Shown here: positions 1-9,271 of the stretch, piece by piece
Layout of the letters: every line of letters starts with the position of its first letter
Position numbering within the stretch: the stretch's first letter is position 1
DNA from: Endothia cerciana
Lineage: Eukaryota > Ascomycota > Sordariomycetes > Diaporthales > Cryphonectriaceae
Length of the DNA: 15,290 nucleotides
Reading direction: 5' to 3'
Assembly: GCA_026119935.1 (NCBI GenBank)
Contig: JALRMH010000124.1
Span: 1-15,290 of the forward strand
Made by a program: the position numbers and the translations under genes
The notes under the pieces: model-generated
Told to the model about the DNA's origin: nothing
Seen by the model: the letters and a program-made list of their open reading frames with translations, nothing else
The model's database searches: none

Positions 1-383
1 TCTATATCTATATTTTATCGCTTAGTATACTTTATATATATATAATAACTTGTAGTAGAAGGTACTACTGCGCTATTAATTTAAAAGATTAGCTATTATT
101 TAAATACTCTGTTTAATTATCCTTTTTAACTATATATATAATATACACCTAGACTACTAAGTAGTAATAGTATAGCTTTTTATAAAAAGAATCGTTTTAT
201 AGTACTTATTATAGTACGTGAAATTTATATTATAATATAGGACTATTGATAAATTGAAGTAAAGGGTATAGAGTAGAAGGGCGTTTATTAGAAAGATTAT
301 CTAACGATTAATATAGAGAGATTTAGAGAACTAGGGTTCTTCTAGTTGACTAGGTGCTTAAGAGTCTATCTATAATCTCTCTC
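1..383. other. AT-rich gene-free left flank
   Basis: No convincing reading frame, RNA gene or inverted-repeat element is visible. The stretch is dominated by TA steps (runs of tatata at 33-44 and 132-141), as expected of RIP-altered DNA. The last part (from about 330) begins to resemble the tandem array that follows. Confidence 0.5.
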
Positions 384-912
384 TTTAGCTAGGGTAAGGT
401 CCTAGGTCTAGTTGTTCTCTGTCTGGACTTGCTTGCGCTCTAAAAAAAAAAAAAAAAAAAAAAGAGCCTGATAGCAAGGCTATAGATAAAAGCTTATACT
501 ACCTGCAGATTATAATAGTTGTCGACCAGCTACCCTGCTGTTTGCTATCTCTTATATAACTAGCGTAAAGTCTAGTTATTATCTATCTAGACTTGCTTAT
601 AGCTTAAAAAAAAAAGAGCTTGATAGCAAGGCTATAAATAAAAGCTTATACTATTTGCAAGCTATATAGTTATTGACTAGCTGCCCTGCTGTCTGCTATT
701 TTTTATATAGCTAGCGTAGGGTTTAATTATTATCTGTTTAGACTTGCTTATATTTAAAAAAAAAGAGCTTGATAGTATAGTTATAAATAAAAGCTTATAC
801 TACTTGCAAGCTATATAGTTATCGACTAGCTACCCTGCTATCTGCTATCTTTTATATAGCTAGTATAGAGTTTGATTATTATTAATCTAAACTTATTTAT
901 ACTTAAAAAAAT
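384..912. repeat. Tandem array, about 3.5 units of ~150 bp
   Basis: Matching landmarks recur at a regular spacing. GAGCYTGATAG starts at 464, 616 and 765, giving spacings of 152 and 149 bp. Each unit runs from an A-tract (up to 23 A at 442-463) through a GAGCTTGATAGC block, AAGCTTATACTA, a GACTAGCTACCCTGCT block and TATAGCTAGCGT to TRGACTTGCTTR (424-435, 588-599, 739-750), then the next A-tract. Copies differ mainly by transitions. GACCAGC in copy 1 is GACTAGC in copies 2 and 3, and TGGACTT in the first is TAGACTT in the others. These are CpA-to-TpA changes on either strand. The TAGACTTGCTTA part resembles the motif found in the introns downstream. Function unknown; it could be a terminal subrepeat of a mobile element or a promoter-side satellite. 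Confidence 0.85.
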
Positions 913-1560
913 AGGCTAGCTAGCAGGTAAGAATCTGCGCTATACCTCTTTTATACTAGCGCTTTAGCTATTTACGCAGGCTAGCTAGTTACACCTCTAG
1001 CCTGTTCTATACTAGCATCTCTGCGCTGCTAGCTGCACTAGTAAAGCTAAATATCTTAAACTTATTTTATAGCCTATTCTTCTAGACCTTCCTCTCTTCT
1101 TATTATAATATTAATAATAATTACTATTATAACTAAGTATATTAACCTTTTTAAAGCCTTTTAAAACCTCTTAAAGCCCTTTAAAGACCTCTTTAGCACT
1201 CCTTGCATTTATTTCTTACCCTCTTTATATATCTGCAGACCTTATTTCGCACATACGTCCTAGCAGCTTTCCCCTAGCTAAATCCGCCCTAGCTAGCTGC
1301 TCTAAAGACTACTTATATAGCCTAAGACACTTAGATATATACTTTCTGCTCCTTTTTTATTATTAAAACTACTTTATTTCCCTCAGGCTTTGCGCTTTCG
1401 CAGCTTATATTTTGCCTTATATTTAGTTAACCTTTTTTTAAAAAGCTAGCTAGCAAGGTAGTCTTGCTTTAACCTAAACCCTTAGCTGATAAATCAGCTC
1501 TCCTGCTCTACTTGCTCTTTTTTTTTTTTTTATTTTTTTTTTTTTTATTAATTTTTTTTT
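913..1560. other. AT-rich intergenic or leader region with minor repeats
   Basis: No coding frame is convincing here. GCTAGCTAGCA followed by GGTA occurs twice (near 912 and 1444), about 530 bp apart. A perfect short palindrome, AGCTGA-TAAA-TCAGCT, lies near 1483-1498. A near-continuous T-tract at about 1518-1560 precedes the gene start. The region may hold the promoter of the downstream gene, but no specific element can be assigned. Confidence 0.4.
1147..1193. repeat. Short tandem repeat, TTTTAAAGCC-like
   Basis: About four imperfect copies of a 10-11 bp unit (TTTTAAAGCC, TTTTAAAACC, TCTTAAAGCCC, TTTAAAGACC) follow one another. Low complexity; no function inferred. Confidence 0.6.
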
Positions 1561-1566
1561 AAGCAT

Positions 1567-1577
1567 AGTTGATTCTA
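1567..1577. repeat. Solo intron-type motif in the 5' leader
   Basis: AGTTGATTCTA followed by A-rich sequence resembles one arm of the short inverted elements of the introns (compare 5092-5103). It lies 46 bp before the proposed ATG, so it may mark a 5' untranslated intron or leader copy. The match is weak. Confidence 0.35.
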
Positions 1578-1622
1578 AATATACTAAAAAACCCCCTAGA
1601 CAGAATAAAGCAAACAAGTGCT

Positions 1623-2223
1623 ATGCTGCCTAAAAAGGCTACTGCTACTAACAGGAAGAGCAAGAAGGCTACTTGTAGCGCTATTAGGGTTGCTGCTGCT
1701 AGCAGTGCTACTCTATTAAGCACCTTTGCTAATAGCTAGCTCGAATCCTTTAATGCAGCTAAGAAGAAGGGCTGCTCTGCTAAGACAGCTGTAGATAAAG
1801 CAGCAACTGCTACTATCTATAAGAAACTAAATAAGGAGATCAAAGGCTAGGTCTAAGCTACTCTAGATAAAAAGATATTCTACTTTAGCCTGATTAGCCT
1901 AGCTCTGCTTAGGACTAATGCTGCTAGAGCTCTATAGCTGCAGCAGGCTTACAACTTTACTAAGAGCTTAGATTATCACCTTATTAAGCCCTCTTAGTAG
2001 CTCGAGGACTTTGCTTATTACTCTTTTATCCTAGCTAAAGAACTCTATATAAGTAAGATATATAAAGCTAAGTATGCAGAGTAGGTAGCTATACTGAATC
2101 TTTATATTTATAAGACCTGTATTCTTATAAAGCTGAACTAGGCTTCTCTCTTTAAAGGCTTTATTATATAGTATTAGGGTTTCTAGAACCTAGGCGCTGT
2201 GAATATCTTTATCTATACTGAAG
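1623..2223 (+). pseudogene. Exon 1: basic N-terminus of the giant gene
   Basis: It starts MLPKKATATNRKSKKATCSA, a Lys/Arg-rich start that could act as a nuclear localisation signal (inference). The ATG is the first in this frame after the T-tract and opens the conserved frame. The 200 codons hold 10 TAG and 1 TAA, no TGG, one His codon and two surviving CAG. A Lys/Ala segment (codons about 45-65) leads into a mixed helical-looking region. It ends at GAAG|GTAGGT with one base left over, matching the phase of the next exon. No homologous domain recognised. Confidence 0.6.
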
Positions 2224-2333
2224 GTAGGTTGACTCTCTCTTTTGCCTTTCCTTTCCTTTCCTCTCCTTTCCTCTCCCTCTAAATTTTTTTTTTTTTCTTC
2301 TTCTTTTTCTTCATCTTTTCCTTTTTAGCTATC

Positions 2334-2402
2334 TCTAGACTCAATTAGGCCTAAAAATCCAGCCTTCGACCTTAAGGATTTCAGGACCTAATTAAGTCTA
2401 GA
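2334..2402. repeat. Inverted element A of intron 1
   Basis: The arms TCTAGACTCAATTAGG (2334-2349) and CCTAATTAAGTCTAGA (2387-2402) pair at 15 of 16 positions around a 37-base spacer. This is the best-preserved copy of the intron motif. It is followed by AGCTACTAAAAA. Confidence 0.85.
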
Positions 2403-2452
2403 GCTACTAAAAAGCCCCCCCCCTTTCTTTTAAAAAAAAAAGATTTCCACTC

Positions 2453-2493
2453 TACGATTTTAGGACTTAATTAAGTCTAGAGCTACTAAAAAA
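2453..2493. repeat. Direct copy of the right half of element A
   Basis: AGGACTTAATTAAGTCTAGA (2462-2481) plus AGCTACTAAAAA repeats the sequence at about 2375-2414, with few differences. TTAGACTTAATTAAGTCTAA-like symmetry makes this half palindromic by itself. A partial duplication of the element is the simplest reading. Confidence 0.75.
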
Positions 2494-2494
2494 A

Positions 2495-2626
2495 GGCAAG
2501 GCAGAAAAAAGGAGAAGAAGCAGAGGGAAGGATTAAATAAGGTGACTGTTAGGGTTGAAGCTAACTTATGATATACTGCCCTACCTAATAGCTATCTCCT
2601 CTTCTGTTTTCTTCCCCCCCTTGCCT
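2495..2626. repeat. Imperfect purine/pyrimidine inverted repeat in intron 1
   Basis: A purine arm beginning GGCAAGGCAGAAAAAAGGAG (2495 onward) faces a pyrimidine arm ending in a C-run and CTTGCC (about 2596-2625). The arms can fold into an imperfect hairpin. Its low complexity means some of the pairing is expected by chance. Confidence 0.45.
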
Positions 2627-2699
2627 TTTTTTTTTCTTCTTTTTTTTCTTCTTTTTCTTTTCTTCCTCTGTTGATCTGGCCTCTCTTTTCTGCTCCTTT

Positions 2700-2760
2700 T
2701 AGACTCAACTGCACTGAGAAATCGTACTAGCTTTATAGGACATAATCGAGCTTAGCGCTA
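2700..2760. repeat. Diverged inverted element C of intron 1
   Basis: TAGACTCAACTG (2700-2711) and CATAATCGAGCTTA (about 2741-2754) form a weaker inverted pair of the same family, followed by a run of A (about 2763-2779). Confidence 0.5.
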
Positions 2761-2832
2761 TTAAAAAAAAAAAAAAAAAGGAAATTCAGAGCCTAAGGCT
2801 TAAGCTATAAAACATTAATCTTTCTGTATTAG

Positions 2833-4338
2833 GTTCACAGCTTCTTAGCCCTGCATGCGAATTAATTAATAATATAGAGAACACTTAATTATACAACTAA
2901 TCTAAGATCTTTACTACCTTTAAAATAATAATAGCTAGCTCTAGCACTTGTAAGATTATAGCTATAATGCAGAAGGCCTAGTAGGGCTTAAATAGTATAT
3001 AGCTTATTAAGATAAAGTACTATATTACTAATACTAGCCTTAAAGAGAAGGGCGCTAGCGTCTATATATATAGTATTGCATGCTTGTATATATATTAGAC
3101 CTTGTTATACTGTACTAAAGGCCTGTAGTATAATATTGAGTTTTGGGTATTATATTAAAAGGAGGCTAAAGAGAAGCAGGCTTCGAACTCCTTTGACATC
3201 AGCTTTTAGCCTGCTCTCTAGAACCTAACTAAGAAGGACGAGCTGTCTTGCTTCTAGGTTATTAACAAGGACATATATATCAACAGCTAGTCTTTTAAAG
3301 GCTATGCCTTAGAGGACTAGCAGCGCGTCTATACTATGCTTAGCCTGATCTACTATAAGTATAAGGACGTTATAAAGATAGTTAGCTTCTAGAAAGCTAT
3401 TATTAATGCGAATAAGCTCTTATACTAGGTAAGCAATGCTAAGATAAGTATCTTAGTAAAGGATACAGATTCGGCCTAGACTATCTTGTAGTATAATCGG
3501 ATCAACTATAACTAGCTTTATACTGCTATACTAGCTGATAGCAGCTAGAAATCAGATATCGCTTATTAGCTCGATATATATTTAGCTAACTATTATGCTT
3601 AGTCTAGTGAGAATACATCTAAGGAGAAGGTCTTAGAGCTCGAACATGCTATTAAGATAGTTATAGAGAAGCATTCTGCTCTTATAAACTAGATAGCCTA
3701 GTTAAATGCCTTTAAGAACCTCTTTACTGCAGACTAGACTCTGATAGACTTTAAAATATAATAGATAGTCGCTTAGAGCATTTAGCAGTTTTATAGCTCT
3801 ATATATAACTCGGAGGCTAAGGATATTAACTACGCTATTAACTCTGCTTTTTCCGGCCTAATAATATAAGAAAAGCAGGCTAAGTACCTTAATATCTATG
3901 TTGCTGTTGTAGATGCCCTTGCTGCTAAGCTTACAAAGTCAGACAGAACTCTAAATATAGATAGCAACACACAATATAAGCAGGCCGACTAGGTCCTAGG
4001 TGTTATCTACGCTCTTAATAAGACAGCTGCTAGCAGCACTCCTTCTGTATACTTTTAGTAGTATATGTTTTAAGCTTTTAAGATAAACGAGGACAACTAG
4101 GAGACCTGCACGTTTAATAAGGAGAATACTAAGCGCTGTTACAAGGATATCATTAGCAAGGCCTAGGTCTTGTCTAGCTAAGCTAAGCAGAGTAAGGGCA
4201 AGGAGCGCGCAGCCGAGCGCGACTAGAAGGATAATAGTAAAGACGACGTCGAGTCTGTATAGAGTGATAAGACGAGCACTACTAAGCTAGACAATATTAT
4301 CAAGCCTGCCTTTGCGTTTAAGTAGCACTAGGCGATAG
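2833..4338 (+). pseudogene. Exon 2: 502-codon segment, no recognised domain
   Basis: One frame runs through 1,506 bases with stops but no shift. The encoded segment is hydrophilic and mostly helical in composition. An early part has scattered Cys (SPACELIN near its start). The middle is Leu/Ile/Gln-rich, and the C-terminal part (about 4160-4310) is charged (KGKERAAERD, DDVESV). TGG survives at 3144. Surviving CAG codons occur beside TAG codons. It ends at GCGATAG|GTGAGT with one base over. Function not recognised. Confidence 0.6.
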
Positions 4339-4648
4339 GTGAGTTCTATAGCCTCTTTTTATTTCTTCTTATTTCTTTTTTATTTCTTTTTTTTAAGGTT
4401 CTAGACTTGATTATACTTAGAAATTGTAGGGTTATTTTTAGTCTTAATCGAGTCTAGAAGCTCTAAAAAAGAGAGAGAACAAAATCCCCTTTTAAAAAAT
4501 AGAGGAAAACAAAAATGATTCTACTAAAGTAGCTAAGCCTTTGCCTTAGCTTACCTACTATAGAGAGAGAGTAAGAGCAAAGGCAGGGGTAAGGCAAGGA
4601 AAGGACTAGCTATAAAAAGTGTTTTCTATATTAACTAAGTGCTTGCAG
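4339..4648 (+). other. Intron 2 (310 bp) with inverted element
   Basis: Canonical donor GTGAGT at 4339. Acceptor GCTTGCAG ends at 4648, with a branch-like TTAACTAA about 10 bases upstream. The intron carries a T-rich tract, a motif element (4400-4458) and a second hairpin between CTTTGCCTTAGCTTAC (about 4540) and GTAAGAGCAAAGG (about 4570). Confidence 0.7.
4400..4458. repeat. Inverted element of intron 2
   Basis: TCTAGACTTGATTA (4400-4413) and TAATCGAGTCTAGA (4445-4458) pair at 13 of 14 positions across a 31-base spacer. Confidence 0.85.
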
Positions 4649-5007
4649 ATGCATACACTATATATTAGCGCTTTAAGTTGCCCTTCCTATTTTATATTCT
4701 TGCTAATAATTATAGTTTTAGTAAGACTCTTACTATAAGCGCTGTTATAATGCTCTGCATTACTACTATTGCTACTAACTTTATTAATAAAGGAGCACCT
4801 GTCTGCTGCTCTAGCATCTACTTTATTATAGAAAACCTGCTTGACTAGACAGCCTTTAAGCTTATCAAACCCTTTTAAAAGAAGTTAGATATATATATCT
4901 ATGCTACTAGCGCTAGTATTTATATAATAAGCGCTACTATTTTATATACTAACGAAGAGTAATATAAGGAGCTTGAAAAGTGTATTTAAGCGCTAGCTAG
5001 CCTATAA
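4649..5007 (+). pseudogene. Exon 3: 120-codon segment, hydrophobic and Thr/Ile-rich
   Basis: It joins exon 2 in phase (G|AT). It carries two TAG and four TAA. The segment is rich in Ile, Leu, Ala and Tyr (many Tyr probably former His), with a Cys-Cys pair (APVCCSS). It could be a buried helical domain; no family recognised. It ends in phase 0 before GTATAT at 5008. Confidence 0.55.
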
Positions 5008-5187
5008 GTATATTTTCTTAGCCTGCTAGACTTAATTATATTTAGAAACACTTCCTCCCCCTCTCTCTTACCCTCTTTTTCTTTTTCAGCTTAATTGATT
5101 CTAACAGCGCTAATTTTCCCTTCCCCCCCCTTTTTTTTTTTTTAGATAACCTGCAAGCTCTTTATTTATTTCTATAGTATACTACAG
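5008..5187 (+). other. Intron 3 (180 bp) with inverted element
   Basis: Donor GTATAT; acceptor ACTACAG ends at 5187, phase 0. It holds TAGACTTAATTA (5027-5038) and TAATTGATTCTA (5092-5103), an inverted pair matching at 10 of 12 positions. Between and after them lie CT-rich sequence, a C-run near 5125 and a T-tract. Confidence 0.65.
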
Positions 5188-7040
5188 GCCTAGTTTATAC
5201 TAAAGAACCTGCGCTTCACCTTTGATAACCTGAACAACCCGGATAACTTAGAGAACGAGATCTGCTTATACCCTACTGTCAGCAGGAAGGAGGTCGCTGT
5301 GTCTAACCTGAGCAGCTACTTCTGCAATAAAATCACTAGTATCTAGCAGGGTATTAAGAAGGAGGAGGAGAGGGAGGTCGTGAAGAACAACAACAGCCTA
5401 GTCTACAACACTAACAGCCTGTAGGATAATATAAATCTGACTAAAGAGTTAGAGGGAGAGCTAGTAGAGGAGGAGGTGAGTAATATACTAGGGTTAAGCC
5501 TGTTCCTTATGCTTGTTATATCTAAAGGAGCCCTCTCTAGTCTCGACCTTTAAGCCTAGTAAGCAGGTAGCTGCGATATAGTAGACAACCTGCTGCTTAC
5601 AGCTTTAAAAGATATCTTCTCTAGGTCCTTTAAAAACACTAAGGTCGGCCTAGTCTATACTATTATTAAAGGCAAGTCTATAGCTGCTCTAGATAAAGTA
5701 AGCTTATAAGTCTCTATAAGCTGTATAATTAAATATAGCCTTTTATCTTACTTCTATCCTTAAGACTATACAGCCTAGCTTATCTTCGATATAATATTCT
5801 TAAATAAGGTTTATATTACGCGTTATATTATATTTTGCTTTTATTAAAGCATCCTCTTTATTAAGAAGCATAGTATTATATACTTATCTATTATATCTGC
5901 ACTTAATAACCTTGCTAATATAGCTAGGTTTTATAATATAGCTAATAATATATCCGGCCTTAGCGAGATTTTTTATATAGTAAGCAGGGAGTAGGCCTTG
6001 TAGATTATTTATAATCTGGCTTATAACCCTTTTATACTGCTAAATAAAGAGCTTGATATTATTCAGCAGGACTTTATTAAAGAGTAGAAGGTCGTGCTCT
6101 AGGCGTTCTAGAAATAGTATGAGAAGGACCTAGGCAGGAACAAGTTTTAGTTGATCTTGTCTTACTACGCTTTTTTCCTCTAGAGCTCTAAGTCTACCTA
6201 GCTGCGCAGCCAGGAGGCTAAGATAGTATTCTAAGTAGCCTAGACGAAGCGCACTATATCGACGCCCTTTATACTCTCCGACAGCTCTACTAGCTTCCCT
6301 GTAACTAAGATCCCCCCCTACTGCATCTAGACGCTAGAGGTAGAGATGAATAAGGACGATAGGCAGATGCTGTAAGCTACTATAGATATATTGCTGCAGA
6401 TCCTGTATATGCAGAAGAGCAAGACGCTTAAGAAGTCGCTTTTGCAGAGTGCAACTATCTATTAAGTGCTGAGGAAGCTAATAAGGTCTCTAAATATATA
6501 TTATTACTACTTGTTGTCCTTTACGCTGCTAGACTTCCTTATATATAAGCTCTTATTTAATAAGCGCTATATAAAGCAGGACTCTATTGCTAATATGCGG
6601 ATAGAGAATGTCTAGGCTGCTATTAGGCTTGACTCTAAGACTGCTACTTACTTTCTAAACGCAGCTTAGAGTTTGCTAGAGGGAGGCCTAGATTAAAAGG
6701 TTTAAAAAGTTATAATGCTTAGCATATCTACTCTTATAGAGGACTCTTATAAAACTAGTAAGAAGACTTAGGCTAGCTATAGTAAGTAAGCTGCTAATAT
6801 GCTTCGCTTTAATATTATATATATTATATAATTAGCTAAGATAGATAAGAGCAGTATAAAGTATATTTATATAGCTACTTATAACTTTTGCAACCTGCTT
6901 TAGAATGATTATATTAGTAATGCTTACTTCTATTTAACTTACTTTTTGCTCTTTTTCTATATTATTAATAAGTGTATAAAAAACAAGTTTGAGATTAGCA
7001 GTTATATAGTTGTCTTTATAAACAGGTAGTTCTTATAGGA
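5188..7040 (+). pseudogene. Exon 4: 618-codon segment
   Basis: A single unshifted frame covers 1,853 bases. The first part (5188-5480) is little mutated and hydrophilic, with NLNNPDNLENEICLYPTVSR, an acidic/lysine patch (KKEEEREVV), Asn repeats and ELEGELVEEEV. The following 5700-6000 part is hydrophobic and Tyr-rich, heavily mutated. The centre has charged helices (about 6060-6470). The end is rich in Ile and Tyr. A GTAAGC at 5698 is a possible donor, but the frame continues without it. It ends GA|GTAAGT at 7041; GTAGTT at 7026 keeps the same phase. No domain recognised. Confidence 0.6.
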
Positions 7041-7117
7041 GTAAGTCTTTTATTTTAATCTATTGCTCCCCTCTTCTTTTATTTCCCCCTTTTTTTTTCT
7101 TCTTTTTTTACCGGTGT

Positions 7118-7177
7118 TGGATTTAATTGCATCTAAAAAAGGCTAGGATATACTATTTTTGAATATAATCAAGTCTA
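7118..7177. repeat. Inverted element 1 of intron 4
   Basis: TGGATTTAATTG (7118-7129) and TAATCAAGTCTA (7166-7177) form an inverted pair differing mainly by transitions, followed by an A-tract. Confidence 0.7.
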
Positions 7178-7253
7178 GCTATATTAAAAAAAAAAAAAAA
7201 AAATTATAAAAAAATATTAAAAAAAAGGCAGCTTATTTTCATCCTAGCCTAGC

Positions 7254-7344
7254 TGGACTTAATTGTATTCAAAAACCCCCCCCCCTTGCTAGCAGCCGCT
7301 TCCTCTTCTAAGATATCTAGACTTTAAAAGTATAATTAAGTCTA
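7254..7344. repeat. Inverted element 2 of intron 4
   Basis: TGGACTTAATTG (7254-7265) and TAATTAAGTCTA (7333-7344) form an inverted pair around a spacer that contains AAAAA plus a C-run. A further TAGACTT half motif lies at about 7319-7325. Confidence 0.7.
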
Positions 7345-7475
7345 ACAAGCTAAAAAAACTTAATTAAAAAAAAGGAGAAAAAAAAAGAAGGGCTATATAT
7401 ATACTAACATATCTCTAATCGCTTATATGCTTTAATACATAAGGTTAAGCTGAAGGTTATCAACTATAATACTAG

Positions 7476-8798
7476 AATAATGCATTTAAAGCGTATATTT
7501 GCTTAAAAGCAGTTTACTAACTTTTAAAAGGACGTCGACGTTATTATCTTATCTCTTAGCTTATAGATTATTAGCCTCAACCTTTATACCTGCTGCTAGT
7601 GCAGTATCTGTCTGTCGTACTACTGAAATTATAACTATATAATTTAAGTGTTTTACTAGATTATCTATATAAGCTAGAAGAAGCTAGTAGACTAGGTTCT
7701 AATCAAGGTTAATAATACTTATAATAATATTCAAGAGCTTAGGATTATAATAAAGTAAGTAGCACAGCTATTAGCAGAGAGTTCTATTCTATACTAGATA
7801 GATAATAATATATAGAAGGTTATTGCCTTTAAGTTCGTCTAGTGCTAGTTAGGCTAATCGTTTAACTAATATATATAGATTAAGAACCTGCTAGCCTGTA
7901 TTAAAGAGTATAACCTAGCCTATTATATTAAGTCTAGCTAATACTACTCTATTATTGCTAGCCTCTTTATCCTACTTTATAACCTAGACGCTAATAATAA
8001 AGAGGATATAGACCTAGCTAATAAGTAGATTGCGATGCTATTGCAGAACCTGTCGTCGCTAGTTATCTTTTAAGAGATATATAGTATCAACTATAATAAC
8101 ATTAACTAAGATATTATAGTTATAGCTATTAAAGCTATCTGCAAGAGTATAGAGAAGGATTATAACTTTATAACTAAGATATACGACGCGCTAGACTTAG
8201 TCAGCCAAGCAGTAGTGCGCTCTATATATATATAAGCACCTACAGCGTTTACTAATATATAGCTAGCAAGTGCTCTAGCAAGGGCGAGCAGTTCCTGCAG
8301 ATAAAAGGCAAAGGATATAGCTATAATTCTTAATACTTTAGAGGAGTTGCTTATATTTACTCTAGCCTTAGAAGAGTTGCCTGCCCTTGCGCTAGAGGAC
8401 TTATTAGAGGGCCTGTCAGCATTATTAGACGATTTATCAGACGAGGATATAGGTGTAGTCAAGACGCCCGGGTCTAAGCACGAGCAAGCGTTAGTGTATA
8501 AGAAAGGGGCTAAGCAGGCTAAGGAGAAGGCTAAGGAGGAGGCTAAGGGAGAGGCTGAGCAGGAGGCTGAGATAAATATAGACGAGGGGGTGCAGGCGTC
8601 TGCGCTTGCTCCTATACCTACCTGCTGCTCAGGTCGCGCCTGGGTTAAGGTGAACTATAACTAGAGTCTTAACGAAATCTTAGCCCTTGTCCTTTAAAGC
8701 TGCAAGTGAAAGGGATCTGCTTAGAACAGCACTAGATCAGCTAGCACTCTGCCTGCTAAGAAGGCTAGGAAGGCTAGGAAGGCTAGGAAGGCTAGGAA
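7476..8798 (+). pseudogene. Exon 5: 441-codon segment with acidic, lysine-rich tail
   Basis: The first half is heavily mutated and helical, with a Cys cluster (Cys codons at 7591, 7594, 7600 and 7609) that could be a decayed metal site. From 8347 to 8661 it is stop-free: Leu-rich (LEELPALALEDLLEGL), then acidic (DDLSDEDIG), then a Lys/Glu/Ala helix (KGAKQAKEKAKEEAKGEAEQ), which suggests a charged coiled region. It ends in four copies of the 9-bp unit AAGGCTAGG (KAR repeats). TAA at 8800-8802 would be a natural stop, but AA|GTAAGT at 8799 is also a good donor that joins the next exon in phase. Confidence 0.6.
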
Positions 8799-8799
8799 G
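8759..8799 (+). repeat. 9-bp tandem repeat coding for Lys-Ala-Arg
   Basis: AAGGCTAGG is repeated four times in frame, then AAG. It gives a basic tail that may bind nucleic acid or act as a nuclear signal (inference). Confidence 0.85.
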
Positions 8800-9271
8800 T
8801 AAGTAGATAGAGCAAGCAGCGCTCTAGCTGACCTTTTTTTCTTCTTTACTATCTTCTGCTCTTCTTGTATTATTTATCTTTCTTAAAGCTCTGCTAAGGC
8901 CTAGTTATAATATAGTTAGGCAGAGGTCCTCTTATATTAGCACCTTCTATATAAAGCACCTATTATACTGCCTATTCTGATAATTAATGATAGATAGATT
9001 CTAGGCTAAGGTCCTTTTATATTCTATAACTCTATAGAAGATATATATGCTTACTAGGCCTAACCCTTACTTTTTCTAATTCTTTTATAAAATTTCTGTT
9101 GATTAGCAAAGACTGAATTTAATTAGGCTAGAAAAAAAAAAAAAAAAGACGCGGTCAGCACTTTATAAGTATAATTAGGTCTACCTGCTGCAGAAAGCAG
9201 AAAGCGCTATCTCCTTATATAGATAGCACAGCTATAAGGTAGGCCTATCTTTTTTAAAGTTGAAGCTGCAG
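8799..9271 (+). other. Intron 5 (473 bp), or intergenic gap, with inverted element
   Basis: Donor GTAAGT at 8799 and acceptor GCTGCAG ending at 9271 preserve phase into the repeat exon. Motif copies TGAATTTAATTA (9114-9125) and TAATTAGGTCTA (9172-9183) flank a run of 15 A. The first 270 bases also hold a CT-rich tract and inverted GCTCTGCTAAGGCCTAG / TTAGGCAGAGG near 8888-8931. If the gene ends at 8802, this is intergenic sequence instead. Confidence 0.5.

Larger units (their letters stand above)
2224..2832 (+). other. Intron 1 (609 bp) with inverted elements
   Basis: Donor GTAGGT at 2224. Acceptor TATTAG ends at 2832, with a degenerate branch-like cattaat about 16-22 bases upstream. A CAG at 2838-2840 would break phase, so 2832 is preferred. 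The intron contains pyrimidine tracts, C-runs (about 2415 and 2616), three motif elements and a purine/pyrimidine inverted repeat. Confidence 0.6.
7041..7475 (+). other. Intron 4 (about 435 bp) with two inverted pairs
   Basis: Donor GTAAGT at 7041. A clear TACTAAC branch lies at 7401-7407, but the nearby AG at 7442-7443 would put the next exon out of phase. The AG at 7474-7475 restores phase, so the right end is uncertain, or an indel lies here. The intron contains two motif pairs, long A- and T-tracts and a C-run near 7276. Confidence 0.5.

Noticed and set aside
1440..1515. Possible tRNA-like fold around the AGCTGATAAATCAGCT palindrome
   Set aside because: No B-box-like GGTTCGAATCC, no acceptor stem and no plausible anticodon arm on either strand.
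2838..2840. CAG as acceptor of intron 1
   Set aside because: It would break codon phase with exon 1; the AG at 2831-2832 keeps it.
5698..5760. Candidate intron donor GTAAGC in exon 4
   Set aside because: The same frame is coherent on both sides and no phase-compatible acceptor stands out.
8160..8462. Minus-strand open frame of 100 codons
   Set aside because: It lies antisense to the charged part of exon 5, has a low-complexity Ser/Ala translation, and its openness follows from the stop-free island on the plus strand.
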